Below are positions 47,407 to 60,400 of a DNA stretch of 64,000 bases, in pieces. Position numbers and translations under genes: made by a program. The DNA is from Climacteris rufus. Lineage: Eukaryota > Chordata > Aves > Passeriformes > Climacteridae. Each line of letters opens with the position of its first letter. Position 1 is the stretch's first letter. The stretch is taken from positions 1,112 through 65,111 of the forward strand of contig VZRZ01001063.1 of NCBI GenBank assembly GCA_013398175.1, read 5' to 3'. The notes under the pieces were generated by a model. That model saw only the letters and a program-made list of their open reading frames with translations. It searched no databases and was not told where the DNA came from.

Positions 47407-47997
47407 TGTAGCAGTGTGCTTGGCAGAAGCTGCTGCTTTTGAGCTTCAGGATTGGTGGGAAGAAAGCCCAGGCAAAGCCTTCAGCCTTCTTCCTCCAATA
47501 TCTGATCCTTTTGCCTGAGCTGTGGTAAAATCCCATATTGCCTTTGTGTTACCTGTGCCCATATCTCAGATGCCATATCTGGCTATGTTCTGGAAAGCTC
47601 TTCTCCACTGGTCACTTTGAACTATGCCATTCCCCATTGGGTGTTTCCTGATCCCATCTCCCTTTAAAAGAGCCCTGCAGGGCTTCTTCCTTGCTCTTTC
47701 TTCTGGGTTACTCAGCCATCTGGATAACTCTGGACCCTCACAAAGCAACACTGGATTTGCAATAAACGGCTGTTATCCCGGAGGAGGGCCCTCTGTCTAA
47801 GCCTTTTATTCTCGTCTACACTACCACACCACGCCACTAGGAAATTCTTGTCCTAGAGGAGCCAGCAGAAACAGGTTATCTGCGGTAGCTAGAACTCTGT
47901 CCTTTGGGAGAGTTATACAACTTATCCCCGCAGGGTTCATGCACGCATAAAAGCGCTGTCGCTACCTTGAGAGCATTCTGGGCCATTAGCAGTTTTA
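47407..47997 (+). mobile_element. Solo LTR B2 (ERVK-like), TG...TA ends
   Basis: Sister of B1 in opposite orientation. It begins TGTAGCAGTGTGC and ends ATTAGCAGTTTTA, 591 bp. The 6-base duplication TTCATG is exact (47,401-47,406 and 47,998-48,003). TTTAAAAG at 47,663-47,670 and AATAAA at 47,761-47,766 give plus orientation with about 97 bp from TATA-like box to poly(A) signal. A shared open stretch (47,566-47,751 on minus) differs from the B1 version at three of 61 codons, so the copies are close. Small differences between B1 and B2 are scattered. Confidence 0.94.
47761..47766 (+). promoter_or_regulatory. Poly(A) signal of LTR B2
   Basis: AATAAA followed by the CTGTTATCCCGG block shared with B1. 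Confidence 0.65.
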
Positions 47998-50373
47998 TTC
48001 ATGTTCTATGAAATGTATATGTAATGTTTTATGCATAAGATGCAGCTCTGCTGTGGTGGTTGATGATGTGTTGTGTCTCTTATCTCTGGCACTGTTCTCA
48101 GTAGGCACTGAGTTCAAGCTATGCATGTCCTGGAATCACGTTTTGGAGACTTGATCAATGAACTTGTCACAGACAGAAAACAACCTGATTTAATTTGTTG
48201 TTATTGTTGCTTATAGAATTATCTAAGCATAACTTATTAAACATGGAATTTGGTTTAGGGTTTGAAACTTGAAACCATGCAGAAGAGATTTAGCTGAGCA
48301 TTCTATTTATATAAGCTCAGAGTGACTTTTGACAAGGAGAATCAGATTTATTCTAGCCAAAAGAACTTGCACTTCAAAGACCATCCATATGAAGTGTAAG
48401 ACAATTCTAGAATTACACACCTTCTTCATGCTGCTGAATCATACATGAAAGTTCATGTTCCACAAAACGTGTGCTGGAAAAAGTACTGAAATAAGTAACT
48501 TCACTTGCTAAGAAGGATGGAAAAAATATTCACTTTTTGTGTTCATCATATCCATCTTGTTTATTTTGACATGATATGACAGTGTTGACCAACATCTTCG
48601 ACTTCTTATACTGAGCAAATTGTGGTCATTAGCAAATGCATAACCCAAAAGAAGAAAATTATCTTTCCCACATAAATAGAAGATATTTGTGGCCCTTTGA
48701 AAGGAAACAGTGCAGGTCGCTTATGTATTTGTTTCACTAGGGCAATCCAGGACCGCTAAAACCTTCAAGCTGGAGAAAAATCTACTATCATTTTACGACA
48801 CATTGACCAAGTTTCTTTTCCCTGAAATGTTCTTGTTCAAAAAATTTATGTTTTTATTATGGTAGGCAAACTTATGTAGAATTTAAAAATGTAGTCAATT
48901 TAAATTTTTTTTGTTTGAATCTCCAGTTAACTCATGGGAATAGGTCATATCTCTGTGCGGTGTATTTAGATGCAGTTTAGAGAATGAAGACATTTTAGAT
49001 GAAATTAAGCTCAAAAATGCATTTAGTGTTTAGGCTAAGTCTACCCAGATAGCAACTTCTGCCATGAACTCAGTGACAGGTTTGGCTTATAATATGTTTG
49101 CAATATGTCTTTATTGTCTAAAAGCTTTAAGACATGTGTGTTGTGCTTTGGCATCAAGATCTGGGAGTGGAAGAGGAAAGAAAAAATACAAGTTGCTTCA
49201 TAAAAATAAATGTATATCTATTTTACTTACTAGAAATGTGTAAATAGAAAAATCACTACTTTAGCCAATTCAATTGATAGACTTTACATCTGGACAGTCT
49301 TCTTATTTTTTGGTGAATTTTAATTTACATCATTTGAAGCTATTCACATTTCAAAACTGTGAAAATATTTCCTTTATATTCTTTTTCCTTTCAGAAAGAC
49401 TTTTTGTTGAATATTTTCTCTAAAAAAAAAAGTTAAGTAAACAGATACAGTAAGCAGAGAATTAAATAAATTGTTTCATCTCAGTCTGGTCAATATGCTT
49501 CTGAGTATTTCTCAGAATATATTCTGCTTTGTTTGTATCACTAATAGAAATATTTGAATATTTTAAATGGTTTTCAAGTTGACTTGATCAGATCTTTTTC
49601 CAAGTTTTCCATTAAACTAAATGTTCTTTGGTTTAAGGTTTTGGAATTTCTGTCAATATGCATACCATATGGAAATTATGCCTGTGCCACTGCAAAGAAT
49701 AACATTATATAGAGGAGGTGTATATATATTTAATTATCCTATAGAAACAGAATGTAAGGTTTGAGAATCCTGTCACAACAAGGGACCACTACACAAAAAG
49801 AAAGATGAAACTGAAATTTGAAACACTCACAGAGAAATTACTTCAGAATCTGTATATGTAATATCACGTAGTAATTCCTTTTTCAGCTCATCTTCTTTTG
49901 AGGATATCTCAAACCTTCAATAAAAGGATGAAAGGAATGGTATTGTGTGAATCAAGCTATAAGGTAATGACACTGTACCATTTAATAACAGGGAAAAAAT
50001 ATTTCCTCATATTTACTCCTTCCTTTGGCAGCCAGCTTCAACCTTTTCAAATCTTTCCTATATATTATTCACTCTGTCAGTATTACTAGGAAGCAAAATG
50101 ATCTTGTAAATAGGATATTGTCAGAGAAAGATTATATCGTACCCAGTGTCTTCATGGCAGGGGAACTAGTTTTCAGTTTTGCTTCCAAAATATTTGTTAC
50201 AAAACTCATTATAGAAGAATTACTTCAATATTTTGAAATTATCTTTAAAAATATTTTTCAATTTGTTTTTAATTTTCCATTCAATTTTAAACAGTGTGTT
50301 ATTTTTTAGACACATAGTTGAATTTGTAATGTGAATGTAAATGAAAATATTAAAGAATACATAAAAATCACAG

Positions 50374-50395
50374 CTTTTTTTTTTTTTNTTTTTGT
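50374..50395. repeat. Poly-T tract with one N
   Basis: A run of 13 or more T, one N at 50,388, then five T. An unresolved homopolymer. Confidence 0.85.
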
Positions 50396-50861
50396 GAAAC
50401 ACTGGGTATAAGGAGCTTTTTAGTAACTTCTGTAAGTGCTAATCAGACCTGAAGATAAGAGGACTTCTGCCTTCCAGAAATCCTAACTATCATTTATTCT
50501 GTTGCTCATAAGGTCTATAGTCAGAAAATCATGTGGAAGTTCTGAAATTACTCTGAAACACCACTTTTAGTAGAAGTTGTGGTTTATCCAGTCCTAATTG
50601 AAGGAATATCAATGTTCCATCACACAAATATTGCATTTTATTTTGATACAAAAAAAAATTTGGGACACTTGCAGACTCCAAGTAACATAGTGTGTTTCAT
50701 ATACATTGTTTTGGTACATTAAAATATCTACATATAAATAGTCACAGATAAAGATGAATAGTATATGAGAATTTCACATTCTTTGAAATCATATTTTTAA
50801 AGCATGAGTAACTATTTTTAAACTTTGATGTATTATTCTACACCCACATTTATACTAGGTA

Positions 50862-50950
50862 TATCTAATATCTAATACATTATACACTATACAGTATACA
50901 TTATATATTAGACATTATATACACTGTATATTATATATTATATATTCTAC
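50862..50950. repeat. AT-only low-complexity stretch
   Basis: TATAC, TATAT and TATTAG-type words with almost no G or C for about 90 bp. Confidence 0.75.
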
Positions 50951-53355
50951 CATATTTATACATCTTTTAACAACAATTTTATGCATGCCATTTAAAAATG
51001 TAAAATTTTCAGTCTTTTCTCATAGCTTTAGGTTATTATTTACATGGAATTTTTGTACCTCTCTTTTTGAAAAACAGAACAAATTTGAATTACATCTTCA
51101 TCTGAAACATATCATACTTCCATTTACTGTAAATCCGTTACACAACAACTAGCATTGTTTACATAGGAATAAAGTGCAACACAGTAAAAGATTACAGAAA
51201 TGAAATGTATACAAATAAACCACAAATGAACTTAAATGCTATCTTAAAGTATAATGAACTATTGATTAATAATGCATTAGAAGTTAACACTGAAATCAAA
51301 TTAGTCAGCTCAGGAAGTTTGCATGCATTTTTTTTCTTTGCCACTGACGTTGTGGCAATAGTTTTTAAAGCAAGTGTGTTTCTATGATGAGTTCATTTAG
51401 TATTCAGCATAATAGCACCGATAATAATGAGCTCAATTTGACTCCCATTATATAAGCATTAGATAATGGATACCTATATTAAAGTGTTGCTGTTATGGTA
51501 GTGCTTTTTTTCTTCATTTGGTACACAGTGCTAAATCTTTAAAGGAAAGCTTTTATGCAAATTGTTGATGTTTTTATCTTTGAATCATGACTAAATTTAT
51601 GGACTCTGGAATCCCATTATTGTCAACGCTGCTTTTGATATGACACTCTCAGTAATTTGAGAGATTTTTGCCGAGAGATTTATTATCATTAGTTATATCC
51701 CAGCTTTTTGTTTTCGTCTTTTCTCCCTTTGTCAGCTTTTTATGTACTGCAACTTGTAGTATCATCCAGCAAAAGTATACAGACACAATTCTGGCAATGC
51801 TCTCTTAATTGTTAACATTGTTAAAATGTCATAGTCCAATACCTTGGCTTGCTCTTCAGTGAATGACTTGCTGGGTTTGGCCTGCTGGGTACTAGAATCA
51901 TCCCTTACAACTGGTGATGCCGTGCTTCTGTGTTTTTAGTGGGGAAGATATTTATAATAAAAATTAAGAGATTTAAGTCCTAGGAAAACACAGGCAGGAG
52001 CTTTATTTTATTTAAGGCTCATCATACTCCAAAATCCTTCAGAGTAGATGCTGTGGAAGTTTATTCATAGTCATTTAACTGTGAAGTCATTTTAAGATAT
52101 TTAAGACTTTCAAGACATTAAAAATGTAGAATATTATCAGATCATTTTTGTTTTCTGCTGCCTGCAAGTATCATAGACAAAATACTAGTTACAATTCTAG
52201 TTGGCTCAGCTTTCTGTATGCATTCTGATTTATTTTTTGCATCCACAGTGCTTAGTAGGTAGTCATCCCTATGGCAGGCCAAAACACTGACTGCTTTCTG
52301 ACCTATGTCTGTCCACTTGGCCATCATCCAAGGGCAGTAGATATACTTTTTTTCAATAGATAAAAACTCAGCAAGACCATAGTGTTGCTCTTTTTTACGA
52401 GCAAAACTAAGATCTTCTACAAAAGACCTCAAGTCTGACTTCCCTGGCTGTGTCAGCAATACAACACCATGGCAACACTCAGTAGCCTCAAGCCAAATGT
52501 GTCCGTCTTGTCAACACTGCACCTGGCCACACATGGTCTGAGCTGGTGACATGAGACTGAGCAAAATTAGTCTGTTTTTGCTTCACTCAAGATAATCCTA
52601 AAACAATTTTGCACATGTGCAGTTAGGACATTGTATAAGGTTATGTTTTATGCCAGGTTTGGGCCTTAGGTTGGAGATCCACTCTAAGACTGTCTCACCA
52701 AAATGGGAACTGAGGCATTGCCCCGTAAACAGAAGGCTGAGAGGATAAAACACTGAAAAATATTAGATAATGGTTGTACATTTGTATCAAAGATTCTTGG
52801 TAAATCCAATGATCAGTACCTATTGATTTACAACTTATGAGTCTGAGAACAATACTTTTCTTAACAAAAATTTATCTGAGCAATAATTATGACAATTTGC
52901 TGTACTAGATCACCTAAGGGAATACATTGTCTAGGCAGGGTAACTTCTGATTTTGTTTGGATTTGTTTTAAAGAGCATAAATAGTTCTACCCATACAACA
53001 AAAAACTGAGAACAAAAGGATCCACATTGCTGGTGGATCCACGGACAGGGCTTGTAGTTACAAGTGTACAGTTTATATTTTTATATTCAGCAGAATTACT
53101 GAATTTAATAAGTGAAGTTGAAACTAAAGGTTAGTAATTAAAGCTAATAACTCTGAAACTGAGCTACAAAATATATATTTTTCTATGTAAGCCCCATACC
53201 ATTTAAAAGCAAGGGGGAACAGATATTCAAAGTACTTAGTCTAACCATCTGTCCTGAAGCCAGCAAATCTATGTTCTCTGACAGATGCTTATCTAATACG
53301 TTGTGAAGACATGACTTGGAAACACTTCAGGCTTATTCCTATACTTACTGTTTTT

Positions 53356-53402
53356 ATATATGCATGCATGCCTGCATGCATATGTGTGTGTGTTTGTGTT
53401 TC
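53356..53402. repeat. (ATGC)n and (TG)n microsatellite
   Basis: TATATGCATGCATGCCTGCA, then TGCATATG, followed by (TG)n with one TT interruption. Confidence 0.8.
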
Positions 53403-53969
53403 AATAACGACCCATGAAATTAAAAGAGAAACACAGTGAGAATTTGCTCTGAGAAGTCAAATCCACTTTTTTTACAAAAGTCTATAAAATGATGGTATTA
53501 TCTGGTAGGATATAAAAACATAGTAAAAGCAGTAAAAGTAGTACTGGATCCAGTTAAAGGTTCACCAAAACCTTTGTTCTGTCCTTTCTGAGGGACAATT
53601 AAAAGTCTAGGAATAGAAGTAGGCAAGCATAAATGATGCTTCTGCTGAGTTCTCTCTCAGTCTCCAATTGTTTTCGTCTCAGAAATTTCCTAGGTTGACT
53701 CTAGTTTCTGTGTGTTCATGACCCTCAACAGCCTACTCTTCAGTGAATGTGACCAGTTTCCCTTTAAGATGATGTAGGCTTTTCACATACATGTTATCTG
53801 AATGGCAAGGGGATCCAAAGCTACAATCTGCATTGTGGTAAAACTGTCTGCCTTCAAAAGACTTACTACCTGATGAAAGCGGACTGCAAGGGTCTCAAAC
53901 TTTATAACTACTGCAATCAGTTGAGGTATTGACAGGGGTGATTCTGCAGTAAAATAAAAAATAAGCAGA

Positions 53970-54239
53970 TGTGGCTGCACAGGGCCTCTCTTGAGAAATT
54001 CTTCTTTCCCATGAAAACAACAAGATAACGGTTGGACACCTGCTGTTTTTCCTGATCTGTTTTGATTCAAGACAGAGTGTGTTTTGGAATTGGGTGTTGT
54101 AGGACTTCAGCCAATCATCCCGGGGGTTGGGTGACCACTGTCCAATCACCATGTATAAGGGGAAAATACAACAATAAATTTCTTCTGCTGCTTCTCACTG
54201 CACTGGGTCATGTGCTCCATTCCGGGTAAAACAGCGACA
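53970..54239 (+). mobile_element. Compact solo LTR D2
   Basis: A 270-bp solo LTR related to D1. It begins TGTGGCTGCACAGGGC and ends GTAAAACAGCGACA (TG...CA). The flanks AGCAGA (53,964-53,969) and AGCAGT (54,240-54,245) form a 6-bp duplication with one mismatch. TATAAGG (54,154-54,160) and AATAAA (54,173-54,178) are 19 bp apart, and two CCAAT boxes (CCAATCA near 54,111 and 54,142) lie upstream. The open frames at 53,783-54,152 on minus are LTR and flank. Confidence 0.85.
54154..54178 (+). promoter_or_regulatory. Overlapping promoter and poly(A) signal of LTR D2
   Basis: TATAAGG and AATAAA lie so close that the poly(A) signal should fall upstream of the transcription start, as in avian alpharetroviral LTRs. 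Confidence 0.55.
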
Positions 54240-54245
54240 AGCAGT

Positions 54246-57100
54246 TATGCAAAGTTTTGAAGGCTACTGTTCATTTAACATTTTCAGTGTTAAAAGTGCA
54301 CGTTCTTTCGTATCTGTTCACACCAGATATAGGTTTCTTCATATATAAGGTTTCTTCACATTATGTTTACTAAAACTCAACCAAATATGAAAAAAATAAA
54401 ACACTTTTTCTTTAAAAACACAGTTTTGTCATACTTGTCATACAGAACTATAATGTTTCTTTGAAATTCTTATATATGCAATGGATTTTCCCTTTTGAAT
54501 ATCCAGAAATCTAGGTAATAAGAGAAGAACTGAAGTCTTCTGAAAGGTTCTAAACATCTTTAAGGTTACAAACATATGAATCTCCTAATGCCTATTACAC
54601 CAGATTGTGAAAGCTGTCTAGAGATGATCTGAAGTTTTTTGCAATAAATATATATCTAAAGCACAATACATGTGCTCTGAATTTTTTTTTACTATATCAT
54701 CTAATCTTTAACAAGTGAATAAAAGAGGATAAATGATCTTTTTTTTTCTTGACATAGCCTGTAATTATTATACAAACATTTTAGGGACATAGACCTCAAT
54801 TAGGTGGTTGATATGTTGTTGTTTTCTCGTATACGAGTAAAAGATGTACAGCTCATACAGCAGCTCCCTGCCCCCCCCCNNNNNNNNNNNNNCCCCCCCC
54901 CCCCCCCCCCCAACCTTGGCCCAGGCAGTCTCTTTTGAGCAGATTTGAGTCTTTGGCAGCACTAATCCTGATTTTGGCTTCTTGGGATGTACCAGTAGTA
55001 CTGTTTATTTTCTAATAAGACTTTTCCCATGTTAGATTAAAAGAGGTAGAAAATTAACAGGTTGGTCAATCTTAGGCAACCTTTAAAGAAGGTGTAGAAA
55101 AATCAAACTGAGAGAAAAAGTCTCAGTACTGCTGATTGAAAATGATGAGAGCTAGATGAATGGTTTCCTGATGCTTAACATTAAGGTGTTGAGCTACAGT
55201 TCTAACAAAAAGATGACCTTGTGTTTTCTATGATTCCTTCTCCTGAAATATGCAACCCTGTTCTAAAAGGGAACTTTGATAGAAGTAAAAAAGTCAGCAA
55301 TAGAGCTTAACTCTATTAACAGACCTCAAAAGATTCGGGTGAAGAACAGTGGTGGACAATTTCAAATAGGCACATAAAAACATCAGTCTCTAGTTTACAT
55401 TAAGGATTATTCTTCTGTTTCATTCAGGTTTTGATCTTATTTTTTTTGGATGTGTATTTTGAAATGCAATAGATTGATTTGATTGCATTCTCCTCAGTAG
55501 AACATGAAAAAGATTTACAACTCTCATGACACTTCATATGATAACTGTCTTAATTACCCAACAGCATGCTTAAAAACTGAATTGCTGGAAGTGCCTTTCA
55601 GCATAATGGTATTCTAGGTTTATCCTTTAATTTCTTTTTAATGGAGAACTTCGCCAGTGTGATCTGAAAGGACCATGCTGTAACTGCTTCATCTTCTCAA
55701 GCAGTCTCACCATGTTTCAATTTAATCTTCTTGTCTTGCAAGAAAAATCAGGATTCAACTGAAGAAAAAAACCAACTCATTAGTGTTAGCGTGGTCCCTA
55801 AGAACAGATATCAGGTTCTGGAAATTTTAGACTAGGGAAACTCAGAGAATAGAGGGTACCTAGATCACATCTGATGAGATAAATAGTTCATTTGAGTTCT
55901 GCACAGGGAGCATTTTTAGGGATTTATACTAATTTCAGGGCAAGATGGCAACTAACTCTTGGAAAAGAAAGATAAAATATCTTCTCTCCCTCTCTCGCAA
56001 TTTTGGAAAATGCTGATTAAATTAGAAAGCTCTGAAACTCATTAATGCTATCTTTTTTGGTCTGGAATGATGGCATAGATAAGTAAGAAAGGAGACTAAA
56101 GTACCTGTTCCTCACTGACACTTGCCTGCTTAGCTGCAACAGGTCACTCTAGGAAGAATGTGTCATGGTAATGGACATTGTGCTGAGCAAGCACCTCTCA
56201 GTAAGCAGCCATGTGCATAACTTTGAGAAGGACTGTGACTCCTCGTACAATTTCTCTAACTGATCTCCATGGGTCATTGAAGGCTTATACCCTCATCTGT
56301 GCACATCTTAAAGCCTAATAGCAACTGATTATCCAGCCAGTCTGAAGAGAACAGGATTGTTTTCACACCCTTTCTATGTGAAAGTCAAGAGAAATTGAAA
56401 ATTTTAAATACTTTTGGATTCTCATAAAATCCTTGTTGAGTTCAGTGGTCTTTGAATAAGGAAAACAGTTAACATATATTGACAGGACTTTGTGTTTCCC
56501 TGAAATACCTTAGAGACTGCTTAATCCATAAAAATGATACAATTGACTCCTCTTCTTCACTAAATAATATTGGAATGTTTCCCTGATTTAGTGTTAATAT
56601 TAAATCCCAAAGTATTGTTGGTTGTTTTTATTTTGAACTGCACAAGAACACTTTGAAGTTATATAGAAATACAGACTCAGCTTCAGAAATCATCAAATCA
56701 GCTTCCTCATTGTCTGTTGGTTTGACCATTTCTAAGGGCTTCTAAGGCGCTTGCAACTCACAGAATGTTTTAAAATATTCTGACATTGTATGTTAACAAG
56801 GTTCTTAAATTTTACCTCAGAACAACAATAAAATTTCTGGTACAACTGACATCAAATAAAATTAAATTACTTGGGGTGCTCTTAAAAAAAAAAGTAACTT
56901 GCTCTCCAATACTGAGGAAAAAAACATCTTAGATATTATATCAACACTTTTAATTAAAGTCCTAATGCTAAAGCACATTCATAAATATAATTTATTTAAG
57001 GTATCCTTCAAAGGAATCCTTTGTTTAACACTCCAATATGCATGTTACCTATTAATCAGGAATAAATAACTAAATAAATACTTCTGTCCTTGTGTATATC
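54246..57100. other. AT-rich DNA with one C-tract gap
   Basis: About 2.9 kb. Apart from the interrupted poly-C tract at 54,871-54,911 nothing was recognised. Confidence 0.5.
54871..54911. repeat. Poly-C tract with 13-base gap
   Basis: Nine C, thirteen N (54,880-54,892), nineteen C. A long C/G homopolymer that the assembly could not cross. Confidence 0.95.
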
Positions 57101-57405
57101 ACTGAGTCATAGAATATTCTAAGTTGGAAGGGACTGGCAAGGATTGTCGAGCCCAACTGGCCTGCACAGGACCATTCCCAAGTGTCACACCATGTGCCTG
57201 AGAGTGTTGTTCAAATGTTTCTTGAACTCTGTCAGGCTGGCACTGTGACCACTTTCCTGGGGAGCCTGTTCCAGTGCCCAACCACCGTCTGGGTGAAGAA
57301 CCTTTTTCTAATATCCAACCTAAACATTCTCTGACACAGCTCCAGGCCATTCCCTTGGGTCATGTCACTGGTCACCACAGAGAACAGATCAGTGTCTGCC
57401 TCTAA
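57101..57405 (-). mobile_element. CR1 LINE fragment, reverse orientation
   Basis: About 300 bp of CR1 3' region on the minus strand: ACTGAGTCATAGAATATTCT (3' tip), AAGTTGGAAGGGACTGGCAA, CACACCATGTGCCTGAGAGT, GTTCCAGTGCCCAACCACCG, CTTTTTCTAATATCCAACCT and CACTGGTCACCACAGAGAAC. Same subfamily as the fragment at 45,867-46,345, but shorter. The minus-strand frame 57,232-57,435 still reads VVGHWNRLPRKV, the CR1 ORF2 C-terminal block. Confidence 0.93.
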
Positions 57406-60400
57406 AGGATAATCCAGTGTTTGCATATGAGTCACATCATTATTATATTTACATGTCCTACATGCATGAGCATGTCTAGTACTTTATGAGGTATTTCAGT
57501 ATTTTGCCATACTTGCCTATATTATTACAGAACAATGATCAGGGCTGTGATTTTCCAGTGCCTCTAAGAGAAGTCATGTCACTGACCTCAACTCAAAGGC
57601 TCTGTTACATGAAGTGAGGGTGTCACATATGTTTGAGTACATGCTTTGTGTATACATACTTTTTTATTTCTTTGTTATTTTGTGCTTTTAGGGGGGAGGG
57701 TGTTTTTTGTTGGGGTCCATTTCAAGGTTTTTTAAAGGGTCCATTTCAATAAATACTTTCTACTTTTGAAGTCTTAATGAGAAGGTGTTTCAAAGAGATA
57801 TCTAAGGCTTGGATAGTGGTGATATTAGTCTTGCATCTAGTATTTAATGAATGGGCAGGAAGTACTAACATGAAGACTCTAGAAATAGACCAATATTATG
57901 CCAAAAATGAAACCTTCAGTAATAAACACCAAAATGAAATTCTAGTTCCAGAGAGGAAAACCAGGACCAAAGTGTATACTGGGCTGATTTAGGAACTTAA
58001 AAGCACACTAATTTTTATTCTAGGAAATAGAAACTTGGTCTGTAACAGAGGCGTTAATAATATTCAGTACTTTTATGTTAGTTACACTAGATGAAAACTT
58101 ACCACACATGCAGCTATGGCAGCAGCTTTGAAGTCACAGCACAGCAACAAGGTTTCCTAGGATGAAACAGCATAGTGAATCATGCAGTAGTGGTGGGAGT
58201 TCAAGTTATCACAGTGGTGGCTCAAGTAATACAGCAGTGACAAGCTGTACCAAGGAGCTCTGCAGAATCATTCCTTTCCCATGCTCCACCAAAAAATTAT
58301 GTCAGAATTCTCAAGCCAAGCTCCTTACAACTGCTTGCTTTTTAACTGTAGTTTGCAGAGCCTCTGAAACATACCACCTTGTGTCCCTTTATTGCTAGTT
58401 GCAAAGCTGTATTTTTCATGTATATGTAGTTTAGTGCTCAGTATATGTTAAGGTAGTCTGCAAGACTGTTGGCAATTGGAATTTTTCTGACCCACTAAAT
58501 CATTACTCTTTCTCATGCCAACACATGTTTGGAGAGAAAGTTTCTTAAACCTTCTCATCACTGACTTCAAAGGACACTGGAGAAACTGTTTCCCTGCTGC
58601 TTGATGGAATGCAGAACTAAAACTAGAGTGTAAACAAGCTGACTGACAGACGGTGTCAGTTCAGCTCAGCCTTTACTAGGTATGTGGATATGAGTCAGTG
58701 GAAAGAACATCCTACCATTCCCACCTCCCTTCTCTCTGGGCAGTGTGGAAATTCCAGATCTAATCCATTGTTTCACAATAATGTTTTAATGTATCAGGTT
58801 TTGTTTTGCCCTTTTGTCCTCATCACCTTTTACAGTCTGAAGCATGCAGTATAGAATTTCTTTAAAAACACACAGATTTTTTGGTTAATGTTTCAGTAGA
58901 TCAGACAAAATTGCACTGTAAGTATTACACAGGAGTGCTTTTCAGTTGATTCTTTAGATCAGTAAGTGCTATAGAACTAGATTCTTTAAATATTGAGGAA
59001 ATTCAGAGCTTAGTACTATGGAGAATATATCAATTGCAGATATCTAACAAAAGAATTCAAACACAATTCACCATTTCCTAAGGTGAAGCAAAATAATTCC
59101 CAATTACACCCGCAGAATTTACAAGTTTATTAACAACACCTACCTTATGTGCAGTAAGAACAAAATTTGGTCTGTCCTGGAAAGACAGGAAGGTGATGAT
59201 AAACCAGTCTTATAATTCCGGTACACAATCAGTTGTAGCATTCTCTGCCACTATGCACTACTTCACATGACAAGATTAAGAGTACTGGGCAATATACATT
59301 TGTGTTCTCTTCACTACAGAAGACAGTCTTGCAGGTCTAGCTACATGTTTTGTTTTGGCACAAGACAGCTTTGTGTTTCTCTTTTACTGTTACTTTCCTG
59401 CCCTCTTTTTTGTTTTTCCAAAATCTGTTAGCCCTTTTTTCAAGTCACTTGGCGGTATGATAGCTTTAGTGAGCTATCAAAAGCTGCTTCTACCTACTAT
59501 AGCAGATGCCGAGAGCTAGAGTGTGAAATCAAAGGAAGCAAACTCTGTTGACATGATTTGTAGATTATACTCTACATTATATTAAGTTTCAAAGGTTGTC
59601 TTTGCAAAGCTCCAAAAGAAATTTCTTTTATTCTACAGTTATTTAAAAATCTCATATTAGAAAAAAACCCCAGGAGTAACTGAAATTAGGTGCAAATGAG
59701 TGTGACATTCAAAGTAAATTCTCAGATGGTGTAACATCATAACTTCTTAGGGTAATTAGGGCAGTTTATGTTAGATAAGAATCTGTTCCCTAATGATTAT
59801 ACCAAGAAGCATAATATTAAGACCAAAAGAATATATTAACTTCTTCTGCTGAAAGTAGTTATACTTCATTACTTATATATGAGCTTGATGTTGTCAATTT
59901 TGTAATTTTAATTGAAAATAAGTGTGATCCATATTTTTTTCTTAAGGATTATGATTGATTTCTTCATTTCAGGTATTTGAATTTGATATATTGTCTATTT
60001 TACCATGCACTGAACCCCTTTGCTACTTAAAAATCTCAGGCTCACTGTGCTTACTGACTGCTCTGAAGAGGGAAATTAATACAATTAACACACTAAACTT
60101 AATTAGGAGATAAGCTGGTGTGATCAGTGACATGCTAACTAGAAAATGTTTCATTACCTTGGAGGACAAAATAAAAAACTAATTTTTAAAAAAAAGTCAT
60201 TTGGTTCAGCAATTAGAAAGTGTAGAAAAGAGAATTTTTGAGGAGGAAGTCTTGCAGTTGTCTGACCTGCAATGAGAAGAATTTGTTAATTGCTAAAAAG
60301 AAGAACTCAGATAAATTAGATAATGAATTTCTGAATAAAATCTTGTTAAAAGAGAGTAGCTTTCAAAAAATCATAAATTTCGGTCTCATTTGACCCCAAA

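Larger units (their letters stand above)
48004..53963. other. AT-rich DNA, no repeat family or exon recognised
   Basis: About 6 kb. It contains a poly-T run with one N (50,388), an AT-only stretch (50,862-50,950), a possible conserved non-coding block (51,200-51,780), a small TGCA/TG repeat (53,356-53,402) and a 105-codon minus-strand frame (52,142-52,459) that I cannot assign to a family. Confidence 0.5.

Noticed and set aside
52142..52459. 105-codon minus-strand frame as an exon or retrogene
   Set aside because: The translation is protein-like in composition, but I see no known domain, no poly-A tail with target duplication, and no convincing splice context. A protein search with hits in other birds would reopen it.
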